This document shows, in pieces, positions 37,636-48,407 of a stretch of 64,000 nt of DNA. The position numbers and the translations under genes were made by a program. The notes beneath the pieces were generated by a model that saw only the letters and a program-made list of their open reading frames with translations, was not told the origin of the DNA and made no database searches. The stretch is from Bradyrhizobium diazoefficiens (lineage in GTDB: Bacteria; Pseudomonadota; Alphaproteobacteria; Rhizobiales; Xanthobacteraceae): assembly GCF_016599855.1 (NCBI RefSeq), contig NZ_CP067041.1, positions 1,612,001 to 1,676,000 of the forward strand. The letters run 5' to 3'. Numbering within the stretch: the first letter of the stretch is position 1; each line of letters begins with the position of its first letter.

Positions 37636-37765
37636 GCAATCCGGTTTGCAGGCTGACATATCCATCTCAGAGTTCTCGTATCGCAGACGGATGCCTTGCA
37701 ATTGTTGAAGGCGAGATCAGCGGGCTGGCCGCGCCGAGAAATTGGTAGCAGAAGGAATAGAAAAA

Positions 37766-38773
37766 ATGCTCGGCGGCGTCGAAGCAGCGCCAATCGCAAG
37801 GCGGACAATCCCGATGGAGCCGGCGCCGGTCACGCCGGCTGACAGGGGGGCCGAGCGCGTGTCGAACGTGGCGATCGATTTCACGGCCGTGAAAAAGTCG
37901 TATGGCGAGAAGGTGGTCGTCGACCAGCTGTCGTTCACGGTTTCGTCGGGAGAGTGCTTCGGCCTGTTGGGGCCGAACGGCGCCGGAAAGAGCACGATTG
38001 CGCGTATGATTCTCGGGATGTCCACGCCCGAGGCTGGCAAGATAACTGTGCTCGGCGAGAAAGTGCCGGCCCGCGCTCGATTGGCGCGCAAACGCATCGG
38101 CGTCGTTCCACAAGCTGACAATCTTGATCTCGAGTTCACCGTACGCGAAAACCTGCTGGTGTTCGGGCGCTATTTCGGGATGACAGCAAAGGATGTCGAG
38201 AAGGTCACGCCGTCCCTTCTCGAGTTTGCCCGCCTTGAGAGCAAGGCGAACGCGCGGGTGACCGAACTATCCGGTGGCATGAAGCGGCGTCTTACGCTGG
38301 CGCGGGCGCTCATCAACGATCCGGAGATCCTTATCTTGGATGAGCCGACCACCGGGCTCGATCCGCATGCGCGGCATTTGATTTGGGAGCGGCTGCGGGC
38401 GCTGCTGTCGCGCGGCAAGACCATCCTTTTGACGACGCACTTCATGGAGGAGGCGGAGCGATTGTGCGACCGCCTGTGCGTCCTCGAGGCAGGACGCAAG
38501 ATCGCCGAAGGGCCGCCACACACATTGATCGACGAACAGATCGGTTGCCCGGTCATTGAGGTTTACGGTGGTGACCCGAACGAGCTCTCCGCTCTCGTCA
38601 AGCCGCTCGCTCAACGTACCGAAATCAGCGGCGAGACGCTCTTTTGCTATGCGCCGGATCCAGAGCAGGTGCTCGCGCGGCTGCGTGGGCGGACCGGTCT
38701 TCGTCTGCTTCAGCGGCCACCGAACCTAGAGGATGTCTTCTTACGGTTGACCGGACGGGAGATGAGGGACTGA
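37766..38773 (+). CDS. nodI: NodI, ATP-binding subunit of the Nod-factor exporter
   Basis: 335 residues of the ABC ATPase family: Walker [10 protein letters not shown], signature LSGGMKRR, Walker [12 protein letters not shown]. With NodJ it exports lipo-chitooligosaccharides. The start at 37766 follows AGAAGGAAT; a TTG at 37742 is less likely. Confidence 0.95.
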   Translation: MLGGVEAAPIARRTIPMEPAPVTPADRGAERVSNVAIDFTAVKKSYGEKVVVDQLSFTVSSGECFGLLGPNGAGKSTIARMILGMSTPEAGKITVLGEKVPARARLARKRIGVVPQADNLDLEFTVRENLLVFGRYFGMTAKDVEKVTPSLLEFARLESKANARVTELSGGMKRRLTLARALINDPEILILDEPTTGLDPHARHLIWERLRALLSRGKTILLTTHFMEEAERLCDRLCVLEAGRKIAEGPPHTLIDEQIGCPVIEVYGGDPNELSALVKPLAQRTEISGETLFCYAPDPEQVLARLRGRTGLRLLQRPPNLEDVFLRLTGREMRD

Positions 38774-39565
38774 ATGATGTGGGAGCAGTATGCGGCGGCT
38801 CTGCCCGCCAATGCGTGGAACTGGAGCGCCGTATGGCGCCGGAATTACATGGCTTGGCGCAAAGCGGCGCTGGCATCGCTTCTTGGCAACCTCGCTGAGC
38901 CCATGAGCGCCTTGTTCGGTCTCGGCTTCGGCCTGGGACTGATGATCGGCCAAGTCGATGGCATTTCATACGTGGCCTTTCTGGCAGCTGGGATGGTCGC
39001 GACAAGCGCGATGATTTCCGCGACCTTTGAAACCGTCTATGGCGCCTTCGCTCGGATGAACGCCCAGCGCACCTGGGATGCGATCCTTTGCACGGAGCTC
39101 ACGCTTGGCGACGTCGTTCTCGGTGAATTGGCGTGGGCTGCGACAAAGGCCGTTCTGGCAGGAACAGGAATTACGATTGTCGCCGCCGCGCTGGGCTATG
39201 CGGCATGGCCGTCTATCCCTTACGCGCTGCCAGCCATTGCGCTCACTGGTGTTGCCTTCGCCAGCCTCGCCATGGTCGTGATAGCGCTCGCGCCCAGTTA
39301 CGACTACTTCGTGTTCTATCAGACCCTCTTTCTCACACCCATGATGTACCTCTGCGGGGCGATCTTTCCCGTAGCCCAACTGCCTGTCGCGCTGCAGCGC
39401 GTAGCAGAGGCGTTGCCGCTAGCGCATTCGATTGACCTCATTCGGCCGGCAATGCTGGACCGGGACGCCGGCAGCATCGGCCTGCATGTGGGCGTACTTT
39501 GCATATACACTGTCGTCGCGTTCGTCGTATCGGCTTTGCTGCTTCGTCGCCGGCTGATGCGTTGA
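38774..39565 (+). CDS. nodJ: NodJ, membrane subunit of the Nod-factor exporter
   Basis: 263 residues with six hydrophobic segments of the ABC-2 permease type. It starts immediately after the nodI stop and forms the exporter with NodI in the inner membrane. Confidence 0.95.
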   Translation: MMWEQYAAALPANAWNWSAVWRRNYMAWRKAALASLLGNLAEPMSALFGLGFGLGLMIGQVDGISYVAFLAAGMVATSAMISATFETVYGAFARMNAQRTWDAILCTELTLGDVVLGELAWAATKAVLAGTGITIVAAALGYAAWPSIPYALPAIALTGVAFASLAMVVIALAPSYDYFVFYQTLFLTPMMYLCGAIFPVAQLPVALQRVAEALPLAHSIDLIRPAMLDRDAGSIGLHVGVLCIYTVVAFVVSALLLRRRLMR

Positions 39566-39732
39566 ACAAACGCCAAACATAGTGTGAATCGGTTCTTTGG
39601 AAAAGTCACGGAGGCCGGCGGCAAGGATGCTCTTATATCCGCTTTATGGAACGATAGTATCACGTGTGGCCTGACCTTGCCTCATTGGTAGGGGTCGAAC
39701 TGTCTCGACCTTGTCAATCAGGAGCTGTCGCA

Positions 39733-40479
39733 ATGTTGAAATCCGAACGATCGCCTGAGCCATTCGTCATCCTCGCGATGCCGAGGACCGGCACCCATTA
39801 TCTGGAAGAATTGCTCAATGAACATCCAAACGTGGTGAGCAATGGGGAATTGCTCAATGAGTTTGATCCAAATTGGCCCGACAAGGCGCGGCTCCTAGGT
39901 AGCGATCGTGAGCTTCTGGAGTGTGCCTACTTGCGCTATCCAGCACGGAGCGACAAAAACGATGTGACGCATGTTGGCTGCAAGATCAACGAGCCGCAGT
40001 TTCATCACCGTCCGGGGATGATGGCTGAGCTGGCCGATTGGCCGCGCCTTAAGGTCGTCGTGTGTCGTCGAAATCCGCTGGAATCTCTCCGCTCACTCGT
40101 GCAGGCGAGGCAAACCGGTGAATGGTTGAAATACGACTCTGACAGCGACGGCAAGCCACCGCCGCTCGTCAGCCTAAGCCTCAGCACCTGCGAAACCTAC
40201 TTCAAGGCCACCGCTGAGTTCCACGACAGGATCAGGCAGTCGTTCGCCTCGTCCAATATCCTTGAGCTCGAGTATGAGAGGCTTCTTCGCGAGCCGCGCC
40301 TGTGCTTGGAGCGGGTTTGGGAATTCCTCGGCCTTCCTGTGCGGCCTGTTTCCGGTCGCCTCAAGCTTCAGCGCCAGGAAGTGCGAGCGCTAGACCAAAC
40401 CGTAGAGAACTTTGATCAGTTGCGTCGCGAATTCAAAGAAGGACCTTACGCCAAGTACTTTGAGGCTGTTGACGCCTGA
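39733..40479 (+). CDS. nodH: NodH, Nod-factor sulfotransferase
   Basis: 248 residues. The start AMPRTGTHYLEELLNEHPNVVSNGELLN matches the PAPS-binding region of NodH, and THVGCKINEPQFHHRPG and RRNPLESLRSLVQARQTGEWLK continue the match with NodH of Sinorhizobium meliloti as I remember it. It adds sulfate from PAPS to the reducing-end sugar. The start follows AGGAGCT. nodPQ, which make PAPS, are not in the window. It lies 168 bases after nodJ and may or may not be in the same transcript. Confidence 0.9.
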   Translation: MLKSERSPEPFVILAMPRTGTHYLEELLNEHPNVVSNGELLNEFDPNWPDKARLLGSDRELLECAYLRYPARSDKNDVTHVGCKINEPQFHHRPGMMAELADWPRLKVVVCRRNPLESLRSLVQARQTGEWLKYDSDSDGKPPPLVSLSLSTCETYFKATAEFHDRIRQSFASSNILELEYERLLREPRLCLERVWEFLGLPVRPVSGRLKLQRQEVRALDQTVENFDQLRREFKEGPYAKYFEAVDA

Positions 40480-40863
40480 GAATTGCTCTATGCCGGGGCG
40501 CCTGCGTTCAAATGCCCCCTGGTGGAGGCAAGAGCAGCGCTATGAACGGTTGGGGTTACCCGCGAGCAGGCATCTCGAATTGGCATGCGTCATTGGATGG
40601 CCGCATGGTTGCTGATGACTGCTCGAGGATGAGCCGCGTGCGGCGGCGTTCAACATCGGCAGGACCTTCACTCGCGCTTGCAGCCCAGATCTACTGAGCG
40701 AAGTTGTGCGCAGCTGTGCGCGAAGGAAGAAGGTCCTGTGGCGCGGTCCCCGCGGTGCCGCTGTCGGAAAGCCAACGGACTTGGTGTCTCGAACTCACCA
40801 AGCAGGTCGCAAAACCACAGGACTTAGCTTCGCAAAACGCGTGAATCACTCTGTCGGTAGAGA

Positions 40864-40879
40864 TGGCCCAATTCCTGCA
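40864..40879 (+). promoter_or_regulatory. Possible sigma-54 promoter of the fixR-like gene
   Basis: TGGCCCAATTCCTGCA, with GG and GC ten bases apart, 37 bases before the TTG start. It departs from consensus at two positions. The fixR-nifA operon of B. japonicum has a -24/-12 promoter in the same place. Confidence 0.5.
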
Positions 40880-40915
40880 CCAAGAAGGTTGAGCGTAATC
40901 TGATAGGAGGCGTGT

Positions 40916-41749
40916 TTGAGGGCCGATCTGCCGAACAAAGATGCGGTCGCCAGACCAATGTCGGTTGACAACGAGCGCAGTTCCAAACCCGATAAGGCCC
41001 GCGCCCGGCGGAGAGAACGAAAGACGCTGCTGCTGACCGGAGCATCGCGTGGCATAGGTTACGCCACCGGAAAGCTGTTTTCGGACGCCGGCTGGCGTAT
41101 CATTTCTTGTGCGCGCCAGCCGATCGATGCCCGGCGATGCCCTTGGGAGGGCGCATCCAATGGTCATGTCCAGCTCGACCTCAGCGACCATCGCTTGCTG
41201 CCGCGCGCCATCGCGGACGTCAAAGAGCGTCTCGCGGGCGCGCCGTTGCACGCCCTGATCAACAATGCAGCGATGTCACCGAAGACGTCGAGCGGCGCAC
41301 GACTAACATCGTTGGCGACCTCGATCGAGACCTGGATGGATGTATTCCATCTCAATTTGGTGGCTCCAATTCTGCTAGCGCAAGGGCTCTTTGCCGAATT
41401 GAAAGCCGCGTCCGGATCAATCGTCAACGTGACTTCAATTGCAGGCTCCCGGGTGCACCCCTTCGCCGGCAGCGCATACGCGACTTCGAAAGCCGCTCTT
41501 GCGTGTCTCACACGCGAGATGGCTCACGACTATGCGCCGCATGGAATTCGTGTGAATGCGATCGCCCCGGGCGAGATCAAGACGGACATTTTGTCACCAG
41601 ATACGGAAGCACGGGTCGTACCGAACATTCCGCTGCGCCGGGTGGGGACCCCTGAAGAGGTCGCTAAACTCATCTTCTTCCTGTGTTCGGATGACGCCAG
41701 TTATATTACCGGCGTGGAAGTGCCGATCAATGGTGGCCAACACCTCTGA
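40916..41749 (+). CDS. fixR: FixR-like short-chain dehydrogenase
   Basis: 277 residues of the SDR family: cofactor motif TGASRGIG, NNAA in place of NNAG, catalytic YATSK, and C-terminal INGGQHL. Length and sequence agree with FixR of B. japonicum as I remember it; a NodG/FabG-type reductase is the alternative. FixR's substrate is unknown. The TTG start follows AGGAGG by five bases; ATG at 40958 is a weaker option. In B. japonicum fixR is directly upstream of nifA, but here it follows nodH and is about 27 kb from nifA. Confidence 0.7.
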   Translation: MRADLPNKDAVARPMSVDNERSSKPDKARARRRERKTLLLTGASRGIGYATGKLFSDAGWRIISCARQPIDARRCPWEGASNGHVQLDLSDHRLLPRAIADVKERLAGAPLHALINNAAMSPKTSSGARLTSLATSIETWMDVFHLNLVAPILLAQGLFAELKAASGSIVNVTSIAGSRVHPFAGSAYATSKAALACLTREMAHDYAPHGIRVNAIAPGEIKTDILSPDTEARVVPNIPLRRVGTPEEVAKLIFFLCSDDASYITGVEVPINGGQHL

Positions 41750-42064
41750 TCGGCCGAAGATGGAGCGATACGTGCACGACACAAGCGTTGTCTCCCTGGC
41801 CGGCACCTGCGACCGTCAATCGAAACGGCAAAGAAGAGGCAGATCAAGGAATTCAGGCCAGAAATCTGGTCACGAGATCCGCTGTGCCGGACCAAGGTGC
41901 AAGACATTTGCGCTTGCTCTTGCGGTCGCGTTGCCGAACAGCGCCGTTTGCGATCAGGAGCCCGTCAAGGCAAAGCCTGCGGGTTCAGATGCAAATCGGC
42001 TCCGGTCATTCATCGCAACACCTTGGACGATCGAAAGACTTCGTTGCAATGTATCATGGTGCCA

Positions 42065-42670
42065 ATGAGCACGATCAAAACCGTCTGTGTCTATTGCGGC
42101 TCCGGTCGCGGAACCAATCCCCACTTCACCGAAGGTGCCAAGGCATTCGGCAAGGCGCTCGCCGAGAACGGCATCCGCCTGGTCTATGGCGGCGGCTCGC
42201 TTGGCCTGATGGGCTCGGTTGCGACCTCCGTGTTGGATCACGGCGGCATCGTCACCGGCATCATTCCCGAATTCCTGCGGAAGCGCGAGAAAGCACTGGC
42301 TCGGGTGCAGGAGATGATCGTCACCCCCGACATGCACGAGCGCAAGCGGCTGATGTTCGAGCGCTCCGACGCTTTCGTGGCGCTGCCGGGCGGCGTGGGC
42401 ACCCTGGAGGAGTTGGTCGAGCAACTGACCTGGAAGCAGCTTGGCCGTCACGCCAAGCCCGTGCTGCTCGCCAATATCGACAATTTCTGGGATCCACTGT
42501 TCTTGTTGCTGTCGCACATGCGCCAGACCGAGTTCATCCGCGTCGGCTTTTCGGTCGATATCCTCAAGGCCGATCGCGTCGAGGATATTCTGCCGAAGCT
42601 GAAATCGGCGGCGGCCCAGATCGCCGAGGCGGAAAAGCAGCTCGCCCCGGAGATCGCGCGGAAGCTCTAG
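42065..42670 (+). CDS. LOG-type cytokinin riboside 5'-monophosphate phosphoribohydrolase
   Basis: 201 residues with the LOG signature: VYGGGSLGLMG, MHERKRLMFE and LPGGVGTLEEL. LOG enzymes release active cytokinin from its nucleotide; bacterial members may also act on AMP. In a nodulation region a cytokinin supply would be meaningful, but many bacteria have housekeeping copies. Alternative start 42056. Confidence 0.85.
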   Translation: MSTIKTVCVYCGSGRGTNPHFTEGAKAFGKALAENGIRLVYGGGSLGLMGSVATSVLDHGGIVTGIIPEFLRKREKALARVQEMIVTPDMHERKRLMFERSDAFVALPGGVGTLEELVEQLTWKQLGRHAKPVLLANIDNFWDPLFLLLSHMRQTEFIRVGFSVDILKADRVEDILPKLKSAAAQIAEAEKQLAPEIARKL

Positions 42671-42674
42671 AAGA

Positions 42675-42930
42675 TTATTCAGCCGGAAACGTCACCGCCG
42701 CGATCCGGTTGCATCAGGATCGACGACGAAGGCTGCGTAGTAATGCACGCGGCCATGCGGGCGGATGCCCGGCGCGCCATTGGATGCGCCGCCGCTCGCA
42801 AGCGCTGTGGCATGAAACGCGTCGACCTCGCCTGTTGTTTTCGCCCGCAGGCAGATGTGCACGCCCTCGGTGCTGGTACTCGGAGCCAAATGCGCGCGTA
42901 TCGCAAGCGGAGTGGCCTTCGGCTGCGCCG
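42675..42930 (-). pseudogene. Remnant of a VOC (glyoxalase-fold) protein
   Basis: The frame from 42889 reads STSTEGVHICLRAKTTGEVDAFHATALASGG then PHGRVHYYAAFVVDPD, the C-terminal half of a VOC protein; one further frameshift restores the end (NRIAAVTFPAE, stop at 42675). Upstream, YGAAEGHS in another frame suggests more damage. Confidence 0.65.
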
Positions 42931-42934
42931 TACT

Positions 42935-43129
42935 TCAGCCGGTTTGTGAGGACGCGCCGTCATTCGTCTTCCTGCCTAGCAGCTTTCCGGTCTTGCGATC
43001 TACAAAGTGCAGCCGGGAACAGGCGGGGCAAAAGACGCCTTGAAACTGGTGTTCGGCCGCTTCGTCGTCCATTAGCCGATGCTGAACCATAACTCGTGTG
43101 ATCGGACAGAGGAAAGTGATGGTGCGCAT
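42935..43129 (-). CDS. Small zinc-ribbon-type protein
   Basis: 64 residues from an ATG after GAGGCAGA. MRTITFLCPITRVMVQHRL with a later CPAC looks like a small conserved Bradyrhizobium protein with a possible zinc site. Role unknown. Confidence 0.55.
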   Translation of the reverse strand: MRTITFLCPITRVMVQHRLMDDEAAEHQFQGVFCPACSRLHFVDRKTGKLLGRKTNDGASSQTG

Positions 43130-43978
43130 ATCTGCCTCTTGCTGCTGCGCTCGGATGAACAGAAAAACGGCCCGGCGGTGCGCGACCTCGCAACCCGCGC
43201 AGATCCAGGCTTGCCATTCGGGATCAATCCAAATTACGACACCTGAACCGGGGCCGCCTTGTTCTCGCGCAAAACGCCATCACTCATGTTTTAGATCGAT
43301 GATCAATTTGTCGATTGGCGCGGCAAATGTCTCGCACGATCTTCTTCAGTCGGAGTGAACCGAATTCCAAGGTGCTGCGGCATCTTGATGGAGTACGGCA
43401 TAAACAGGGATAGCGGTCGGTCAGGAGCGGTCTTCTGACGAAGCGTGCTTCAGGAGCTGTAAGCGCTGCCGAACGGTCCGAAAACAAGTCGGTTTGGACA
43501 TCGCGTGCGCTCGTTGCAAGCTTCAGCGACGTGCTGCATCAACATGGTCACCGCCCGCGAGCCAATTGAGTCCGGATGCCGAATATGCGGGAACTTGCGC
43601 CTTTGACGTTAGAGAGCGCAAGCAGGAGCTGCTGCATGATCGTTCAGGGGAGTTGCGCTCTCGGCAGTTTCCGTATGCAGCCCGGGTCGACCAACCGCAT
43701 CGACGCAGCTGGTGCCTTGATCGCACCCATGGGGGATGGGCTCGGCTCGATCGCGTCTAGCTGCGAATCGTACTGGGAACGGCATTGCCACCTGCACGAG
43801 GCAATCCTTGGAACCAACGGTGTGCTTGTGGAACGCACATGGGCTTTGTGGCGCTGAGGGGCGTGTTGTTGAGCTCGAAAGTGGCATTCGCTGATATCTC
43901 GATCCATCGAGTGTGCCTGCTCGTGTAGGCCAGCGGGAGCGCGGCCAGATGGCCGCGAGCCCGCGGATGGCTTGGCGC
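43130..43978. other. No convincing gene
   Basis: Only overlapping shadow frames on both strands. Confidence 0.45.
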
Positions 43979-44140
43979 TTACGAGAACGTGGCGAAGAGC
44001 AATAGCGCGCCCCAAAGCATCAAGGTGAGGGCAAGGGCCGCGAGCGGCCACCGGCTCCGGGTCCTCAGGGGCTTCGAGGCACCAGACGAAAAATAGCCAT
44101 CGCCCTCATTCAGCTGTAGTCTTGGTGTGCGCCAGTGCAT
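43979..44140 (-). CDS. Small membrane protein with MHWR N-terminus (paralog of 20951-21124)
   Basis: 53 residues from an ATG after AGGAGATG, a strong ribosome site. MHWRTPRLQL at the start and a single hydrophobic segment near the end (WPLAALALTLMLWGALLLFATF). It shares size, topology and N-terminus with the protein at 20951-21124. Confidence 0.6.
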   Translation of the reverse strand: MHWRTPRLQLNEGDGYFSSGASKPLRTRSRWPLAALALTLMLWGALLLFATFS

Positions 44141-45453
44141 GATTCATCTCCTATTCTGTGTGTTTCAATTGTCGGTCGAAGGTCCGAACTCGTGGCCAAA
44201 GCGAACGCGGCCCGCTACGACTCACCACGATGCTGGTGTTGATAAGCTCCGATCATCAGCCGTCATATGTCCGCCGATAAGGGTTCATGCGGCGCAGCGT
44301 GGTTCTCGGATTCGATTTGTCGCCCGAGAGTGCCGCTCGTCTCGGCGCTGTAGGTGTCTTCGTCGGCTCGTTCCCGCTTCTGCCCTGGTCATCGCGCTCT
44401 GCCAAACAATCAGGCTTTTGAAGCAGCAGGCAGGAACTGAATTCGGCTCACTTCAGAGACTGGATCATCACGGAGCGGGGGGGCGCCTTGGCTGAACTCA
44501 GCTGTGGACCGAGATGATGTTCTCGCCAGGCAGCCTGCGGCCCGCTGCTAGATCAATGGAGGATCACTTTGACTGCTTCGAGAACGTCTCACAGCTCAGC
44601 ATGGCATTGGAGACACTCTACCTGGTCGGATCCAGCTCCATTCGTCGGAATTGCTTCAGTGGACAAGCTCGCCTTGCATCGCTCGCGCGCCATTTAAAAA
44701 GTGGATGTAGCGGCCGGTTCGGCGATCCATGGTCAGTCGAGTTCCTATCGGTGATTCGTTTACATTGCCGACGGCTGATGAGCCCGCGAGGGGTCATAGT
44801 CAGCGAAGCTGACCGCCAGCTGACGGACGTGAGGGGTTGTGCGAGCGAGACCGCTTTAGGCGGGCCCGTGCTAAGAGTCCCGGGAATGTACTCTTCTTTC
44901 GCGCGCGTAGCTGCCGTCTCGGCGCAGAATTGAGGACGCGCGTCCTCTTGCGCGCAAAAATCGTTTCATCGCTTCTGCGGGTGATGATGCAGGAGAATGC
45001 CCTCGCTTCACATGGCCGCGTCAGTGATTGCCGTTCCACTCGTGACGTCCGCGCGCCTGTTGATCCGAGCTCTGCAGTCCGTTGTCGGCAGCGTGGCCAT
45101 GGGGATTGGCGCGGCCTATCCTGGAGACTGTGTTCAGTTCGATTCAACCGTTACCCACAGACTGACGATCCTCTCGTCGGAGGTTTGCGTCCGCACCCAT
45201 GGTCATTGTCTTGAGGCAGATTTGGGGCTGACGCTGGATAGGTCCCCTCCGGTCGGAAGCGAGCAAGGCCGAATTTGAGCACGAGCGCATCGTGACCGCC
45301 GAGCACGCTGAACTCGCATGAAGATGGGGAGCAAAAGCGCGCGATGCACGCCGCGACCTTGAGGCTCGTAAAAGTTTTCCGTCAGTTTAACACTGTTGAA
45401 TCTCCGGGAGGAAGAAACCTGCTAGGAGGGGACTTTCCGCTGGGGGCTTCCCA
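44141..45453. other. No convincing gene
   Basis: 1.3 kb of shadow frames; nothing with both a ribosome site and protein character. Confidence 0.45.
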
Positions 45454-45810
45454 ATGTTGAATACGGCTACCACCGCGCTCTTGCGCGCGGTCCTGGAAGA
45501 GGTCTGCGAGGGCGTGTCCCGTCACGAGACCGGCGCCCGCACCATGTGGCGTCCAAAATTCTAGAAGCCGCCACCAAGGGGGAAACGTCGCCCGACAGTC
45601 TGCGGCAGGTCGGTCACGAAGCTCTGTCGCATGCGCCGACGATGTGGCGATAATCGCGAGGCGGTGACCTCGAGGTCACATAGTGCCTGGCAGTGCTGGT
45701 GAGCTATCCGGACGGATTGGCCGCGATGGCGGGCCTCACGCGTACCATGATGGTCCTGGCGACCAGCGGCCAGGATTGGGCCGAACGCACCAGACGACTA
45801 GTATGGAAGC
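45454..45810 (+). pseudogene. Decayed copy of the two-gene module at 50090-50689
   Basis: The first gene starts MLNTATTALLRAVLEEVCEGVSRHETGART, then a one-base deletion puts THVASKILEAATKGETSP and HAPTMWR in another frame. About 25 bases later the second gene is visible as LVSYPDG and LATSGQDWAERTRRL but with shifted frames and an early stop. The intact copy lies 4.6 kb to the right. Confidence 0.7.
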
Positions 45811-46309
45811 TCGTCGTAGTGATTCAACGCCGGCGGCCGAAAATCTCAACCTGATTGCTCCAAAGTTTTGCCCATCGCAGCTTGCGGCGTTGACGCACCA
45901 CGGTCGGCGCGTACGCCGTGAGCGCCGGCGCGTCGCCCGCGAACAGGGCGAACGCTTTCTGACGGTGCTGAATTTGCCCAGATAGTCAGAACGCCGTCGG
46001 CCTGGAAAAGTCATTTGCGCCCGCAGTCCCAACGCGAGGGAAGCCCGCGGTCGTCCGCTCACCTTCAAACCCCAGCTTGAAATCGAGGCGATCCAACTGA
46101 GCGCAAATGCGCCGCCTCCTGAATGGGCTGATCCTGACACCACTGCCGGCCGGTGCGGATCACTGATAGCCAATGTCACGCGGTTTGCATTGGCGCGTCT
46201 CCTGCCGAAACGACCATGCTCTATCCATCAGGTCAGCAAGGGAACGCCCGCTCCGCACCATCCCCTCTAGTCACGAGACCCTATATTTCACGCAAACGGC
46301 CGAAAAGTT

Positions 46310-47906
46310 ATGGATTTTCGTAGAAAATTTCGACTTTTCATGCCAATTGCCTCACCGGCAAGCTCGGCTGCCACGACCCGCAAATATCGTTTTTTAGAGC
46401 CTATCACGACTTTTCACGGCTCGAGGCTACCCGAACGCGCCACACCGGTGGGATACGCGGCGCTGATCGACGCCGTCGGCTTGAAAGTTCCGATGCCGCG
46501 CACGCTATCCGCCGTCGGCCCGCTCCATAAGACATACCAGCAAGACGGTTGGCACATTACACGCCACGCCACGCGCCGCCGGCCAGCCTTGAAGGACATC
46601 TGACCTTCGCTCTCAAATACGAAGGGCTGGACCTGCTGGTCCTCAAAGCCCTGTTTCAGGCAACCGGACCAGAGCCGATCGAGGCCATGGTCAGGGGCAC
46701 CCCGACCGGCACCTATGCCCGACGGAGCTGGTTTCTGTACGAGTGGCTGCTCGGCAAGACCCTCGATCTGCCGGCTGCAGAGAAGGGCACTTACGTGCAG
46801 GTTGTCGATCCCGATCTGCAATGGACAGCAGCCGCGGTTACCTCCACGCGTCACCGCGTCAAAAGCAATTTGCCTGGGACGCCGTCCTTCTGCCCGATGA
46901 TCTTCCGGACAGAGACCTTACGTGAATTCACCAAACGCAACCTGCCGGCGCGCGCACGTGAGGTTATTCCCGACTTGCCCGCCGACGTGCTGGCGCGCAC
47001 GGCCGCCTTCCTGCTGCTAAAGGACTCGCGCTCAAGCTTTGAGATCGAAGGCGAGCATCCGCCGCAGGAGCGTATTCAACGCTGGGGTAGAGCCATTGGC
47101 GAAGCCGGGCGCAAGCCGATCGACCTCGACGAACTGCTGCGCCTGCAACGCATCGTCATCGGCGACGATCGCTTTGTGCTGCTGGGCCTGCGCAACGAGG
47201 GGAGCTTTGTGGGCGACCGGGACCGCGACTCCGGCGCGCCATTGCCGGACCATATCAGCGCAAGGCACAAGGACCTGCCGTCCTTGATCGAGGGGCTCGT
47301 CGCGTTCGACCGCAAGGCAGCGCCGGATCTGGACGCGGTCCTTGCCGCCGCAGTCCTCGCCTTCGGGTTTATCTATATCTACCCATTCGCGGACGGCAAC
47401 GGCCGGCTGCACCGATATCTGATCCATCATATTCTGGCGGAATGCGGCTTAAATCCGCCGGGCATGGTGTTTCCAGTCTCCGCCGCTATCCTGGATCGCA
47501 TTAACGATTACCGGCGCACTCTTGAAAGCTATTCGGCCCGCCTGCTGCCATTCATCAAATGGGAGCCGACAGACAAAGGGAATGTTCGGGTCCTCAATGA
47601 GACGGCCGATTTCTATCGTTTTTTCGACGCCACGCCTCACGCCGAATTCCTCTATGAATGCGTGGCAAGGACGATCGACGTCGATTTGCCGGCGGAAGCC
47701 AGATATCTGCAAGCTTACGACACCTTCAGTCGTAGCGTGACGGAGATCGTCGGCATGCCGGACGGCACCGTCGACTGTTGTTTCGCTTCCTGCGCCAGAA
47801 CACGGGTGTTCTGTTGAAACGTGGCCGCGAAAAAGAATCTGCCAAACTGACCGACGATGAGATCGCCAAAGTCGAGGCGAGTTACAGGAATGCGTTTCCT
47901 AAGTAA
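46310..47906 (+). pseudogene. Fic-domain protein with two frameshifts
   Basis: Fic proteins transfer AMP or other groups to target proteins. The N-terminal part (from 46310) ends in ...QQDGWHI and continues one frame over near 46549; inserting one base joins them. The Fic motif reads YPFADGNGRLHR, with Tyr at the catalytic His position. After VDCC a second one-base loss shifts the frame; the true C-terminus, FRFLRQNTGVLLKRG to YRNAFPK, ends at 47906. The full protein would be about 530 residues. Both lesions and the missing His suggest loss of activity. Confidence 0.75.
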
Positions 47907-48224
47907 CTGCATCCCAGTGCAGGCGCACACACGGATGATTCAGCGCCGCGACCGGCTCCCCAACATCACTCCTATCGCATGCGAGTCACACTTGGCAGCG
48001 GTACTACGACGCGCGCACGAACGTCGCGCCGCGATCACGTCCGGAAGACCCTTCAGGATCTCAATTCTGGCTGGTTCAATTGAAAGCAGCACTTCTGCAG
48101 GCATCAGGCCGGAAGTGAATTCGCTAAAACGGTCTATAAATCGCACGAAATGCGACGCGTCGCAAGATTGCTAATTTGATCTTTCGTGCTAGAAGCCCCG
48201 CTCAACAACGAGTGGAGATTTGCA

Positions 48225-48407
48225 ATGGCAAAGAAAGTGAAGAAAGTAGTCCGCCGCGAGTACACGAAGGCGGACGTCAAAGAACTTCGCGCGCACTCCA
48301 AGGCGAGGGTGCCCGTAGCGAAGATCGCGAAGTCAATGAAAAGGACGGAAGGTTCTCTCCGTCAAAAGGCAATCAAGCTCGGCATCTCTCTAGGGCATCG
48401 CCGGTAA
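48225..48407 (+). CDS. Small basic helix-turn-helix-like protein
   Basis: 60 residues, rich in Lys and Arg: MAKKVKKVVRREYTKADVKELRAH, then VPVAKIAKSMKRTEGSLRQKAIKLGI, which resembles a SANT/Myb or helix-turn-helix unit. Probably DNA binding. Ribosome site GTGGAG. Confidence 0.6.
   Translation: MAKKVKKVVRREYTKADVKELRAHSKARVPVAKIAKSMKRTEGSLRQKAIKLGISLGHRR

Noticed and set aside
41788..43092. 434-codon + strand frame over the LOG gene
   Set aside because: It is the shifted frame of the LOG gene plus the reverse of the VOC remnant; the LOG frame has clear motifs.
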